Shown: positions 8,516 through 18,226, counted from the stretch's first letter. The stretch is 64,000 nt of DNA from Verrucomicrobium sp. BvORR034 (GCF_000739635.1 NZ_BATQ01000171.1:1-64000); one strand, 5' to 3'. Numbers and translations are program-made. Notes: generated by a model not told the origin, from the letters alone.

Positions 8516-9769
8516 ATGCTCGACCGCCGCACCTTCCTCCGCGCCTCGGGAGTCGCCATTGGCCTGCCCTTCCTCGAAGCCATGCTGCCCTCCCGTGCCA
8601 GTGCCAGTGCCAGCGCCGCTGCGGCAGGCCAGCCGCAGCGGATGGTCCTGGTGGGCCAGCCGCTCGGCATGTACGGGCCCAACTTCTTTCCGGAAAAGGC
8701 GGGCCGGGACTATGTGCCCAGCCGCTATCTCAAGAACATCGAGGCCTGTCGCGAGCAATTCACCGTCTTCTCCGGCATGTCTCACCGCTATGCCGCGGGG
8801 CACTTTGCGGAGGTGGGCCTGTTCACCGGCGTGGCCCCGGAGCTCATCCGGGACAAGGACATCAAGAACGGCATCTCGCTGGACCAGGAGGCCGCCTCCC
8901 ACATCGGCAACCAGACGCGCTTCCGCTCGCTCATCCTCGGTGGCGGCGATGTTTCATGGAACCGCCGCGGCGTCCGCCTCCCGGCCGAGAGCCGTGCCAC
9001 CCAGGTCTTCCGGAAGCTCTTCATCGCCGGCACACCGGAGGAGGAGACCCGGGAGCTGCAGCGCATCAAGGACGGCCAGAGCATCCTCGATGACGTGGGC
9101 GACCAGATCCGCGCCCTCAATCGCAAGGTGGGCCACCCTGACCGGGAGCGATTGGACCTCTTCCTCACCTCCGTGAGAGAGGCAGAACAATCCCTCCAGC
9201 AAGATGAGCACTGGAGCACCAGCCCCAAGCCCAAGGTGGAGCTCAAGCAGCCCACCACCGACTTCGGCGGCCCCCAACTGATCGAGCGCTCCCGCCAGTG
9301 GTATGACATCGTCCACCTCGCCCTGCAGACCGATTCCACCCGCGTGATCTCCCTATGGCTCGGCACCCAGGAGCGTCCTGAGATCGATGGCGTGAACCTC
9401 GGCCACCACGACGCCTCCCACCATGGGCTGGATCCCGCCAAGCTCGAGCAACTGGCCCTCATCGAGGAGGCGGAGATCAAGGTCTTCGGCGAGTTCCTCG
9501 CCAAGCTCAAGGCCACCACTGACGGAGATCGATCGCTCTTTGACCGCACCGCCGTGCTCTACGCCAGCAACCTTGGCAACTCCTCGAACCACGACAATAA
9601 CAACCTCCCCATCCTCCTCGCCGGCGGCTCCTTCAAGCACCAGGGCCACCTCGCCTTCGACACGAAGAACAACACCCTCATGTCGAATCTCTACGTGCGC
9701 ATGCTCCACCACATGGGCATCGAGACCTCCACCTTCGGCGCGAGCAACGGCATCATCAGCGAGGTGTAG
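8516..9769 (+). CDS. Tat-exported DUF1552 protein
   Basis: 417 residues. The N-terminus has a twin-arginine signal (RRTFLR then a hydrophobic run GVAIGLPFLEAML), so the protein is folded before export. A short Ala/Ser micro-repeat encoded by tandem GTGCCA units follows the signal. The body matches DUF1552, a family nearly always encoded beside DUF1592-type cytochromes, as here (49 bp downstream). Conserved-looking stretches include GMSHRYAAGHF, GHHDASHHG and LYASNLGNSSNHDNNNLP. The His/Asp-rich stretches suggest metal binding; this is inference. Function is unknown. Confidence 0.9.
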   Translation: MLDRRTFLRASGVAIGLPFLEAMLPSRASASASAAAAGQPQRMVLVGQPLGMYGPNFFPEKAGRDYVPSRYLKNIEACREQFTVFSGMSHRYAAGHFAEVGLFTGVAPELIRDKDIKNGISLDQEAASHIGNQTRFRSLILGGGDVSWNRRGVRLPAESRATQVFRKLFIAGTPEEETRELQRIKDGQSILDDVGDQIRALNRKVGHPDRERLDLFLTSVREAEQSLQQDEHWSTSPKPKVELKQPTTDFGGPQLIERSRQWYDIVHLALQTDSTRVISLWLGTQERPEIDGVNLGHHDASHHGLDPAKLEQLALIEEAEIKVFGEFLAKLKATTDGDRSLFDRTAVLYASNLGNSSNHDNNNLPILLAGGSFKHQGHLAFDTKNNTLMSNLYVRMLHHMGIETSTFGASNGIISEV

Positions 9770-9806
9770 GCTGGACAAGCCCCCCTCCTTCTTCCACAAA
9801 TAGCAC

Positions 9807-11045
9807 ATGAACCGCCGGCGCTTCCTTCACACCACTCTCGCATCCGCCACTCTGCCGTCCTTCGTTTCCGCCCAGGAGACCAAGGCAACAAAGCGCATCC
9901 TCCTCCGCTCCTCCTGGCAGACTGTGAACATCGGCGACATCGCCCACACCCCGGGCATGCTGCACCTGCTGGAGAAGCACCTGCCTGACTACGAGGTCAC
10001 CCTCTGGCCCAGCAGTGTGGAAAACGGTGTGGCCGAGATGCTGACCAAGCGCTTCCCCAAGCTCAAGATCCTCGCCGCCACTGCGGAGGCCAAGAAGGAG
10101 GCCTTCGCCACCCACGACTTCCTGCTGCATGGCTCCGGGCCCGGCATTGTCGGGCAGAAATCCATTGTTGAGTGGACGGAAAAGACCGGCAAACCCTACG
10201 GCATCGGCGGGGTCACCTGGAGCGGCGGCAAGGACAACGGCGAAGCCATCAAGGTCATCAGCGGCGGCAAGTTCGCCTTCTTTCGCGACTCCGTCTCCCT
10301 GGAGCTGGCCAAGTCAAAAGGTGCCACCTGCCCCATCATGGAGTTCGGCCCGGACGCCACCTTCGCCTGTGATCTGGTGAACGATGAACCCGCCGCCGCC
10401 TGGCTCAAGGAAGTCGGCCTGGAGGACGGCAAGTTCGTCTGCTGCATCCCCAAACTGCGCAACACTCCCTACTGGGAGATCAAAAAGGGCGTGAAGTTTG
10501 ACGAGAAGAAAAACGCCCGCAACGAGGAGATGAAAGAGCACGACATCGCCCCGCTGCGCAATGCCGTGATTGCCGTGGTTCAACAGACGTCCATGAAGGT
10601 GCTCCTCTGCCCGGAGGACGCCAGCCAGATGAAGCTCAACAAGGAGATGATCTACGACAAGCTTCCGGAAGACGTGAAGAAGAAAGTCGTCTGGCGGCAG
10701 GACTACTGGCTCACCGACTTCGCCCAGAGCGTGTACAACCGCAGCGCAGGCCTCTTTGGCAACGAGCAACACAGCCCCATCATGTGCATCGGCCACGGCA
10801 TTCCCGCCATCGTCTGCCGGTACAAGGAACAGACGAGCAAGGGTTTCATGTGGAAGGACATCGGCCTCAGCGAGTGGTTGTTCGACCACGACTTTGATGA
10901 AGCCGAAAAAGGCCTCACCACCGCTGTGCTCGCGATTGTGAACGATCCCGCCACCGCCAAGGCCAAGGCGCTGAAAGGCAAGGCCGTGGCAGATGACCGC
11001 ATGAAACGCATGATGGATGTGCTGCGGGCCAGCTTGGAAGGGTGA
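9807..11045 (+). CDS. Tat-exported polysaccharide pyruvyl transferase-like protein
   Basis: 412 residues with a Tat-type start (NRRRFLHTTLASATLPSF). The body resembles the polysaccharide pyruvyl transferase fold: GDIAHTPGMLHLLEKHLP near the start, HDFLLHGSGPGI, then a C-terminal half with glycosyltransferase-B-like segments (RSAGLFGNEQHSPIMCIGHGIPAIV). Known members use phosphoenolpyruvate in the cytoplasm or at the membrane, so a Tat-exported version is unusual and its donor is unclear. It sits 37 bp after the DUF1552 gene and is probably the third gene of that operon. Confidence 0.75.
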   Translation: MNRRRFLHTTLASATLPSFVSAQETKATKRILLRSSWQTVNIGDIAHTPGMLHLLEKHLPDYEVTLWPSSVENGVAEMLTKRFPKLKILAATAEAKKEAFATHDFLLHGSGPGIVGQKSIVEWTEKTGKPYGIGGVTWSGGKDNGEAIKVISGGKFAFFRDSVSLELAKSKGATCPIMEFGPDATFACDLVNDEPAAAWLKEVGLEDGKFVCCIPKLRNTPYWEIKKGVKFDEKKNARNEEMKEHDIAPLRNAVIAVVQQTSMKVLLCPEDASQMKLNKEMIYDKLPEDVKKKVVWRQDYWLTDFAQSVYNRSAGLFGNEQHSPIMCIGHGIPAIVCRYKEQTSKGFMWKDIGLSEWLFDHDFDEAEKGLTTAVLAIVNDPATAKAKALKGKAVADDRMKRMMDVLRASLEG

Positions 11046-11179
11046 ATGGTAAGCGGTTAGGGGTAAGTGGTGGGTGATGTTTAACCACAGAGAGCACAGA
11101 GGGTTTTGGAATGGGATTGGTGGGGTGTCGAAGGGCAAGCGACATCGCAAGCAATAGAACACCCCCCTCCTATCACCCC

Positions 11180-11250
11180 CAAACACCTGCTCCCACTTGT
11201 CCCGACGCGTCGGGATGGAGTGCGTGCACGACGCGCCGCTTTCGCGGCTC
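11180..11250 (+). repeat. repeat family B copy 3
   Basis: Variable palindrome TCCCGACG-CGTCGGGA (16 bp, perfect), then GGAGTGCGTGC, then a terminal hairpin GCCGC-TTTC-GCGGC that is complete only in this copy. Confidence 0.75.
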
Positions 11251-11345
11251 CCACCCGTTTCCTCGAACTTTGGATAGACGAGCAGGACGAGAGACATCCG
11301 CCCCCTCGCAGTCCAAAGCCTCCCTCCCACAACATCCCAGAGTCA

Positions 11346-11497
11346 TTGGGAAGCGCAGTCGGCTCGACTGCCGTTCTCGGCGGCCCGCCGGGAACTCAGC
11401 ATCGGAGAGACAGAGTTCGCTCAATGTCCAGGTGCCACCTGAACTGAGCTTCGGGCGCCCCCCCTTGCAGCAGTCGAGCCGACTGCTCTCTCCCCCG
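11346..11497 (+). repeat. repeat family A copy with reciprocal hairpins
   Basis: Starts TTGGGAAGCGC. Hairpin GCAGTC-GGCTC-GACTGC at the left has its exact reverse complement (GCAGTCGAGCCGACTGC) at the right end, so each can fold alone or pair with the other. The middle holds the stem CTCGGCGG/CCGCCGGG. Confidence 0.7.
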
Positions 11498-11569
11498 ACC
11501 TCACCCCTGCCAACACCTGGCGGCGTCCCGATGCATCACCGCACTTATAGTCGGCTCGACTACTCCCCC

Positions 11570-13237
11570 TCACCGTACCGAACCAGCCACGCCAGCTTTC
11601 ACAAACTCCTCCAGGCTCAGGACGCCATCATGATCGGTGTCAAATCGCTCAAACCGTTTCGGTGCCTCCTCAGGATCGCGCTGATTGCGCAGAAACTCTT
11701 CCTTGGTAAGTTTCGCATCGCCATCCTTGTCCTTGCCCTTGAACATCTCTTCACGCGTCATCTTCCCGGCTGCGGTGGGGGCTGGCACTTGAGCGGGTTT
11801 CGCCTTGCCTTTGATCTGCGGTCGGGGCTCAGGCTGTGACGCCAGCAGGGCCTTCAATCTGCCCAGTACTTCCGGCCGCTCGGGAGCGAGGTTCTTGTGC
11901 TCCTGCGGGTCAGCCTCATAGTCAAAAAGCTCGTACACAGCCTTCTCCGGCGCACCACCAATCTTGTTCCACTCCACGAGGCGATAGCGGTCATCACGCA
12001 CGGCCCTTCCGAGGAGCTCGTTGCGGGGATAGACATGCGTCACGTGATCGCGAAACTTCGAACCCGGATCGTCCAGGAGCGGGACGAAGCTTCTGCCATC
12101 AAGCCCCTGCGGCGCAGGCAGTCCGGCCAGGGCGGCAAGCGTGGGATAGATGTCCACCGTCTCCACCAGTGCTGAGGTAACACCGCCCTTTTTGCCGGGC
12201 ATCGCAATCATCAAAGGAATGCGCGCGGCGAGTTCGAAGTTGGTGTGCTTCCCCCAAATGCCGTGGTCGCCCAGATGGTAGCCATGATCACCCCACACAA
12301 CCACGATGGTGCTGTCGGCAAGCCCTGAGGCATCCAGTGCCTCCAGCACCCGGCCTACGCAGGCGTCCACATAGCTGGTCGCCGCATAGTAGCCGTGTAT
12401 GAGGTGCCGTTTCATCTCCGCGTCCAGCACCTGCCCGCCCTGGGGGATTTGTTTGTACTTCCGGAGTTCATCGGTGCCCGGCGCGGCAGCCGTCGGCGAA
12501 CCTTCCGGCAGAGCATCCGTCTCAAAGAGGGGCAGCTTGGTCGCATCAATGCCATCCCAATATTTCTTCGGCGCCACGAAGGGAAGATGCGGACAGCGAA
12601 AACCGGTGGCGAGGAAAAACGGCTTGCCCGCAGACTTGAGAGCCGCCATGCGCTTCACCGCCTCTGCCGCCGTGATCCCGTCGTCATAGGTGTCATCCGG
12701 CACGTCCGCACTCTCCGTGGCCGCACCGAACACGCCTGCTCCCCGGGATCCGCCTTCAACCTTCGACGGGCGGTTCTCCTCCCGGGCATAGTAGTCCGCC
12801 TTGGGATGGAAGGGCTTCTCAGACCAGGAGGCCGGATCGTCGTGGTTGCCATGGCCCGTGTGCAGGATCTTGCCCACGGCGGAGGTCTGGTAACCGTGGT
12901 CGCGGAAGTACTGCGCCAGGGTGACCGCCTCAGGCCGGGCGTCGCGAAAGTTCGTGGAAAGATCATAGATGCCAAGTGTCTGCGGACGCAGCCCGGTCAT
13001 GAGCGCATTGCGCGATGGCGCACACACGGCCTGGTTGCAATAGGCGCGATCCAGCCGGAGCGACCGCGCCGCCAGCCGGTCCAGGTTCGGAGTTCGGGCA
13101 TGGACATCCCCATAGCACCCCAGCGCGGGCTTGAGGTCATCGATGGCGATGAAGAGCACATTCGGGCGGGACGGGGCGGCTGCCTGGCCGAGGGTCGCCA
13201 GGATCAATGAAACAATCGTGAGCAGAAAAGACCTCAT
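11570..13237 (-). CDS. secreted sulfatase (iduronate-2-sulfatase-like) with C-terminal EF-hands
   Basis: Sulfatases hydrolyse sulfate esters using a formylglycine made from a Cys in C-x-P-S-R. Here the motif is CAPSR with Cys72, followed by NALMTG. Metal-binding IAIDDLKP lies at about residues 30-37, and the order of motifs (VVWGDHGYHLGDHGIWGKHT later) fits iduronate-2-sulfatase-like family S1 enzymes. The N-terminus is a signal peptide (MRSFLLTIVSLILATLGQAA), which fixes the start at 13237. The last 60 residues carry two EF-hand loops (DKDGDAKLTKEE and DTDHDGVLSLEE), suggesting calcium binding or a dockerin-like role. The gene lies 40 bp after another sulfatase gene and is probably co-transcribed with it. 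Confidence 0.93.
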   Translation of the reverse strand: MRSFLLTIVSLILATLGQAAAPSRPNVLFIAIDDLKPALGCYGDVHARTPNLDRLAARSLRLDRAYCNQAVCAPSRNALMTGLRPQTLGIYDLSTNFRDARPEAVTLAQYFRDHGYQTSAVGKILHTGHGNHDDPASWSEKPFHPKADYYAREENRPSKVEGGSRGAGVFGAATESADVPDDTYDDGITAAEAVKRMAALKSAGKPFFLATGFRCPHLPFVAPKKYWDGIDATKLPLFETDALPEGSPTAAAPGTDELRKYKQIPQGGQVLDAEMKRHLIHGYYAATSYVDACVGRVLEALDASGLADSTIVVVWGDHGYHLGDHGIWGKHTNFELAARIPLMIAMPGKKGGVTSALVETVDIYPTLAALAGLPAPQGLDGRSFVPLLDDPGSKFRDHVTHVYPRNELLGRAVRDDRYRLVEWNKIGGAPEKAVYELFDYEADPQEHKNLAPERPEVLGRLKALLASQPEPRPQIKGKAKPAQVPAPTAAGKMTREEMFKGKDKDGDAKLTKEEFLRNQRDPEEAPKRFERFDTDHDGVLSLEEFVKAGVAGSVR

Positions 13238-13277
13238 GGGTGGTGGGTAATGACAGTGAAGTTGGTCTGACAACGTC

Positions 13278-14786
13278 TCAACGGTTCTCCTGTGCGCGAA
13301 GCAGGGGAAAGAAGTCGATGTAATGCCCGCCATCGAATCCGGACTGCGTCTTGCGCAGCTCCGCGGCGGCTTTCTTCCGCAGCTCATTCAGCAGGGGCTT
13401 GTGCTCCGGGCTGGCGGCCAGGTTGACCAGCTCCTCAGGATCCGTCTTCAGATCATACACCTCCTCTTCGCGATCTTCTCCGGCGTAGGCCACATACTTG
13501 TACCGGCCGCTGCGGATCATGGTCCAGTCGTACATGGCATCCAGACCCTTCCCACCTTTCTGGATGAAGCGCCGGGTCCTCTCCATCATTCGTGGGATGT
13601 CCCCACCCATGGTGTTCTGCACGTTGGTCAGCAGCATGGCGTCGCGCGGCAGGACTGCCGTCGGAGTTTTGAGCAGGGGCACCAGACTCATGCCGTCCAT
13701 GGTCTCCAGCGGCTTCAGTCCCGTGATCTCGTGCAAGGTGCGGACCACATCGGTCTGGTTCACCGGCTCGTAGCTGACAGCATTCTCTGCATAGTGGCCG
13801 GGCCAGCGGAAGATCAGCGGGCCGCGCAGCGCGGCATCGTACGGCGCATCCTTTTTCCCTATCAGTGCGTGCTGGCCGTAGGCGATGCCTTGATCCGCCG
13901 CAAAGACCACCACCGTGTTCTCCAGTTGTCCCGACTCCTCCAGCGTGCGCATGAGACGACCCACGTTCTCGTCGATGGCCATCACACACTCATGGTACTG
14001 GCGGATCTGCGACTCCACCCTGTCCCACCGGGGCGTGGGCAGATCACGGATGTAGGCAGGCTTGCCTTCCCGGTGGGTCAGGCTGGTGGGTTGCGGAATG
14101 GGCCCTACAGCGGCCAGCGCCCCCTGATGACGTTCCGCCGGCTCGACCGGTTTGTGCACGCCGCAATAACACAGCCACAGCAACCACGGTTTGTCTCCTG
14201 CCGCCTTGTCCTTGATGAAATCCACCGCCAGATCGGTGTGGCGGTCCACGCTGTAGCCGCCCAGATCTACGGGTGTAGCCCCGTTGATGCTGACCTTCTG
14301 GCCGTGGTAGTAACCTCCAAAGGTCTCCGCGTCGCTCGTCCAGTGAATGGCAGTGTCCCAGTCAAGCCCCACCGCGGGTGGGCGTGGGTTGACGTGCCAT
14401 TTGCCTATGATGCCCGTGCGGTACCCGTTCTCCCTCAGACGCCGTGGCCACAGCGGATGTTCCTTTTCCTCCTGCGCCAGCGCCGCCGTGTCGAGCTTCG
14501 CCCCTGTGAAAGCGCCCCGGGCCGCATGGGGAAGGTTTCCCGTCAGGAAGCTCACGCGGGAAGGGACACAGTAAGCCGCCATGTACACATTGTGAAAGCG
14601 CACCCCTTTGGCCGCCAGCGCATCAATGTTCGGCGTCTTCACCCACGGATAGGCGTCGGGGTAGCAACCCACTGTCCGCACACTCTGATCATCGGTGAAG
14701 ATGTAGAGGACATTGGGCGGCGTACTGGCGGCGCTGACCATGCCTGCGGACATGATTAGAAGGAAGGCTGCCAAGATGGCTTGCAT
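13278..14786 (-). CDS. secreted sulfatase, family S1
   Basis: 502 residues from the ATG at 14786, which gives a signal peptide ending near VSAAS. The formylglycine motif is CVPSR (Cys73) followed by VSFLTG. Metal-binding residues are visible in YIFTDDQS near the start and VVFAADQGIAYGQHALIGKKD in the middle. The overall pattern resembles choline-sulfatase/heparan-type or arylsulfatase A-like proteins, but I cannot assign the substrate. It is the first gene of a two-sulfatase operon on the minus strand. Maturation needs a formylglycine-generating enzyme; the FGE-like gene at 35093 lacks the expected cysteines, so the true enzyme must be elsewhere. Confidence 0.92.
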   Translation of the reverse strand: MQAILAAFLLIMSAGMVSAASTPPNVLYIFTDDQSVRTVGCYPDAYPWVKTPNIDALAAKGVRFHNVYMAAYCVPSRVSFLTGNLPHAARGAFTGAKLDTAALAQEEKEHPLWPRRLRENGYRTGIIGKWHVNPRPPAVGLDWDTAIHWTSDAETFGGYYHGQKVSINGATPVDLGGYSVDRHTDLAVDFIKDKAAGDKPWLLWLCYCGVHKPVEPAERHQGALAAVGPIPQPTSLTHREGKPAYIRDLPTPRWDRVESQIRQYHECVMAIDENVGRLMRTLEESGQLENTVVVFAADQGIAYGQHALIGKKDAPYDAALRGPLIFRWPGHYAENAVSYEPVNQTDVVRTLHEITGLKPLETMDGMSLVPLLKTPTAVLPRDAMLLTNVQNTMGGDIPRMMERTRRFIQKGGKGLDAMYDWTMIRSGRYKYVAYAGEDREEEVYDLKTDPEELVNLAASPEHKPLLNELRKKAAAELRKTQSGFDGGHYIDFFPLLRAQENR

Positions 14787-15125
14787 AAGGAAACAGCAGA
14801 TGAGGGGAAGGTTGCGGTGTGCACAAGCCTGAAGATCCAGTCTGAAGCGTCTCATAGAGGGTGGTCAGTGTCCCGAAATGTCCTGCAGCGCGAAACGGTT
14901 GCACTTTTTCGCCAGGATTCAGGAAGTTGCCACCCGTGGCGCGATGGGAACCCAGCAGTGGCACGTTCGGGGGTCTGCCTGACTCGGGCGGCAGAAAATA
15001 ATTCGCACCTTTTTCGCAACCCTGTTCCCCACGTGAACATGCAGTGCGGTTGAGTGCCATCCTTTGACTCGAACGCCAGCGACTGGACCGACAGGGGATG
15101 GACGAATCCTCTCTCGTCCTTGTCC
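14787..15125. promoter_or_regulatory. divergent intergenic region, sulfatase operon / PEP-CTERM gene
   Basis: 339 bp between divergently transcribed genes, so it should hold both promoters. No sigma-70 box pair stands out. Two near-identical motifs, GCACTTTTTCGC (about 14898) and GCACCTTTTTCGC (about 15005), lie roughly 108 bp apart and could be paired protein-binding sites. Confidence 0.35.
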
Positions 15126-16861
15126 ATGAACCTACGTACCGAAAGAAAAGTTCTCCCAGCCATCTCCGCCCCGCTCATTCATGCCTGCATGGCCCTTTTG
15201 CTGGGCTCGGGCCTGGGCATCACCAGTGCCCATGCTGACAACCTCTATTGGGACTTCGCGCCTGGCACGGCCAACGGAGCGTCGAATGGAGGTGGCGCCA
15301 CCGCAACCCCTGGGGATTGGTTTGCTACCAACACCTGGGACCGGGGTACCGGACTTGGCTACCAGAGCTGGACTGATGGAAATGACGCCTTTCTCGCGGG
15401 CGCCTCTGCCCTGCAACTCACTGGCAACGTCACCGCCAATACGCTGAACATCACGTCGGGCAAAGTCATCATTCAATCGGATGCAGCGGCAAACAATCAC
15501 CTTCTCACCCTGACCAACGGTGGCACCATCGCCTCTTCTGCCTCCGTGACCTTTGGTGGTGAACTGGCCAATGGAGCAGGCAACGAACGGTCCCTGGAGG
15601 TCCGTCTGGGTGGCGACATCAACACCAGCGACACCTTCGGAGGCAACCTTGATTTGTTTGGTGGCAGCATACTTTCCTCAAACTCGACCACCAGCCGCAA
15701 CATCTATGCAAACGTGCGCATCGGGACCCCTCAGGCAACGCCGCAGCAGCCGCCTTTGGAGACAGTTCACGAACAGGCAGCCTTCTCATCCAGGGCAACC
15801 TCTCCACTTTCGGAGGCAACAGAACCATCGAGATCGTCACCGGGACCACGGTGGAGGTGGCTGGCACCTTCAATCTGCTGGGAGGCATGACGGTGGTTGG
15901 CAACGGCACTCTCAAAGTGGCCGCCATCACCACGAACAGCTCCGCCAACGGGTTCACCCTGGGCTCAGGATCCCAGACCGCCACCCTGGAACTCGGCAGG
16001 GGCGGGGTCATGAGCTCCACCGGCAGCCCCGCTGGCACGTTTGCAAACAACATCTCCCTCAGCTCGGCCAATACAACCCTCAGGCTCAATTCCTCCTTCG
16101 CCACCTCCGCGAGCCCGGGTGTGCAGACCCTCAGCGGCATCATTTCCGGCACGGGCAAGCTGGTGCAGCAAGGCACTGGCAGGATCGACCTGACCAATGC
16201 CAACAGCTACACGGGCACCACCACCGTGAGCAGCGGCACGCTCGCGCTAAGCGGCAGCGGCACCACCGGCACCGGCGCGGTCACAGTCCAGAACTCTGGC
16301 ACACTGCTGGGTACGGGCCTGGTGCGTGGCAGCACCTTCACCGCCCAGAGCGGCTCCGTCATCCATGCGGGCGAGGGCAGCCTGCAGACCAGCTACGGCA
16401 CTCTCAACTTCACTCCCACCTCCGGCAGTGGCAGCTTCGACTTTCAAAGCGGCAGCAAGATCATTCTAGGTATCAACCCTGGCGGGAGCGGAGACCTGCT
16501 CAACTTCGACGGGCTCGCCAGTGGCACGTTGCTCTTCAACGGCAACTTGCAAGTCACTGCGCCTGCGGGCTATGTGCCGACATCCCCCCAGACTTTCAAT
16601 CTGATCGACTGGGCGAACGTGGGCACCCTTTCGTTCGCCAGCCATTTCACCAGCAACCTGCTTCGGGATGGGTCGCTTGATGACGCATCGGGTTTTGATC
16701 TCCCAGACATCAGCGGCAGCGGCTACCAGTGGGACCTCAGCCAGTTCACCACCAACGGCACGATCAGTGTTGCCTTGATCCCCGAACCTGGACGCCCTCT
16801 GCTGCTGCTTGCTGCCATCGCGGGACTGACCCTGCGCCGTAGGCGCACGCGTCCCTCCTGA
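15126..16861 (+). pseudogene. PEP-CTERM autotransporter-associated repeat protein, frameshifted
   Basis: The N-terminal frame has a signal peptide (ending TSAHA) and beta-rich repeats such as NTLNITSGKVIIQ. It loses sense after RIGTPQ near 15727-15745. The rest continues in another frame: GNAAAAAFGDSS, LLIQGNLSTFGG, then autotransporter-type repeats (TGTTTVSSGTLALSG) and a C-terminal PEP-CTERM sorting signal (IPEPG, hydrophobic stretch, LRRRR). Adding one G to the short run in ATCGGGACC at about 15722 would join the frames as IGDPSGNAAAAAFG. So there is a one-base deletion, or a sequencing error. If intact, the protein would be exported and sorted by an exosortase to the cell surface. Confidence 0.8.
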
Positions 16862-16914
16862 GTGCCTCACAGAACTTCGGCGCGGCAGCTGGGATCTTTG
16901 AAACAACCTTCCCC

Positions 16915-17268
16915 TCACGCAAAATACGTATCCTCATGCGCATACGGCGGCGCACAGCAACACAGGAACCGCAGCTCCTTGCCCGCCGTGATTTGATGCC
17001 AAGCACCTGCGGGGATCAGGATCGCGTCGCCGGGTCTCACCTCACGGGTTTCGCCATCGATCTCCATGCTGCCTGAGCCTTCCAGGATGAAGTAAAACTC
17101 CTCGCTCAGCTTGTGATAGTGCCGGTCCGTGGCCCGCCCCACCGGCAGGGAGGCCTCTGCCAGGCTCTGGTTCTGCACTGGCGCATTGGTCCGGTCCAGG
17201 ATGCTGCGGATCGTGGAACCGTCTTTTGTGGTGAAAGGCGGCTGGTCGGAAAGGCGGTTGATTGTCAT
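16915..17268 (-). CDS. cupin domain protein
   Basis: A 117-residue single-domain cupin. Motif 1 is visible as RHYHKLSEEFYFILEGSGSM (His, His, Glu metal ligands) and motif 2 as GDAILIPAGAWHQI (His). Enzyme or sensor roles are both possible for the fold; substrate unknown. The ATG at 17268 is chosen because the cupin core begins soon after; upstream codons add no conserved sequence. It is divergent from the SDR gene, whose start lies 67 bp away. Confidence 0.85.
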   Translation of the reverse strand: MTINRLSDQPPFTTKDGSTIRSILDRTNAPVQNQSLAEASLPVGRATDRHYHKLSEEFYFILEGSGSMEIDGETREVRPGDAILIPAGAWHQITAGKELRFLCCCAPPYAHEDTYFA

Positions 17269-17335
17269 GGGCGGGTGCGCCATCCTTTCGCCTACCGCGC
17301 CCTGCTGCAAGCCGGATCCACCTCAATTCTCCCAC

Positions 17336-18226
17336 ATGGACACCGCCCCTCCCTCCACCAGCCCGGCGACCCCAGCCCCGCCCCTGTTGAGCGACGAAGC
17401 CCTGCAATTCTATCAAGGGGGCACCGCCATCATCACCGGAGCTTCCTCCGGTCTGGGCGTGGAGTTTGCCCGGCAGCTCTACCGGCACGTCTCCGTGCTG
17501 GTGCTGGCCGCCCGCCGGTTCGAGGCCATGCAGGCCCTGGCGGAGGAACTCAACGCCATTCACCCCGGCGTGCGCATCATCCCCTGCGCCTGCGACCTCT
17601 CCACCGATGCCGGCCGCGTGGCCCTGTGGGAAAAGGTGGACGGCCTGGGCCTCCAGCCCACCCTGCTCATCAACAACGCCGGCCTGGGCGACTACGGTGC
17701 CTTTGCCGATGCCGATGAACCGCGTATCCGCCAGCAGATCGAGGTCAACATCACCGGCCTCACCCTGCTGACACGTGACTTTGCCTATCGCGCCAAGGCC
17801 ACTGCGGACAAACCCGCCGCCGTGCTCAACGTGAGCTCCCTGGCCAGCACCGTGCCTGTCCCAGATCTGGCCGTGTACGCCGCCACCAAGTCCTATGTCT
17901 CCAGCTTGAGCGAGGCCCTGGCCATCGAGTTCGCCTCCAAGCACATCCGCGTGCTCTACGTCTGCCCTGGGCCCACGCCCACCAACTTCGGCCAAAACGC
18001 CCGCCGCCTGGACGACCGCGATATCGACCGCAGCGGCCAGAACCTCCTGGTGGTCACGCCCGATCGCGTGGTCGCAGCCGCACTGGGCGGCCTGGCTGAG
18101 AACAAAATCCGCGTCTTCCCCGGCAAACGCGTGCGTCTGGCCGCGTTGGTATTTGAACTCCTGCCCAAGCTTCTCGTCCGATTCATTCTGACACGTCGCT
18201 ATCGTCGAGCCCAGCACCAGCCCTGA
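17336..18226 (+). CDS. short-chain dehydrogenase/reductase
   Basis: 296 residues. The NAD(P)-binding motif is TGASSGLG (about residues 34-41), followed by INNAG and the catalytic YAATK (Tyr-x-x-x-Lys) with an upstream NVSSLAS serine. The overall layout and a hydrophobic basic C-terminal tail (LVFELLPKLLVRFILTRRYRR) match membrane-associated classical SDRs of the DltE/YqjQ type. Substrate unknown. The start at 17336 removes about 70 upstream codons that overlap the divergent cupin gene. It is followed 39 bp later by the GH75-like gene on the same strand. Confidence 0.88.
   Translation: MDTAPPSTSPATPAPPLLSDEALQFYQGGTAIITGASSGLGVEFARQLYRHVSVLVLAARRFEAMQALAEELNAIHPGVRIIPCACDLSTDAGRVALWEKVDGLGLQPTLLINNAGLGDYGAFADADEPRIRQQIEVNITGLTLLTRDFAYRAKATADKPAAVLNVSSLASTVPVPDLAVYAATKSYVSSLSEALAIEFASKHIRVLYVCPGPTPTNFGQNARRLDDRDIDRSGQNLLVVTPDRVVAAALGGLAENKIRVFPGKRVRLAALVFELLPKLLVRFILTRRYRRAQHQP

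Larger units (their letters stand above)
11046..11569. repeat. repeat-rich intergenic region between convergent genes
   Basis: No gene is visible. It contains a family B copy (11180-11250), a family A copy (11346-11497), a truncated family B start (CCAACACCTGGCGG at about 11512) and the perfect hairpin TAGTCG-GCT-CGACTA (11548-11562). There is no obvious U-tract terminator for either flanking gene. Confidence 0.75.

Noticed and set aside
13323-14759. 478-residue plus-strand open frame
   Set aside because: Antisense shadow of the upstream sulfatase gene.
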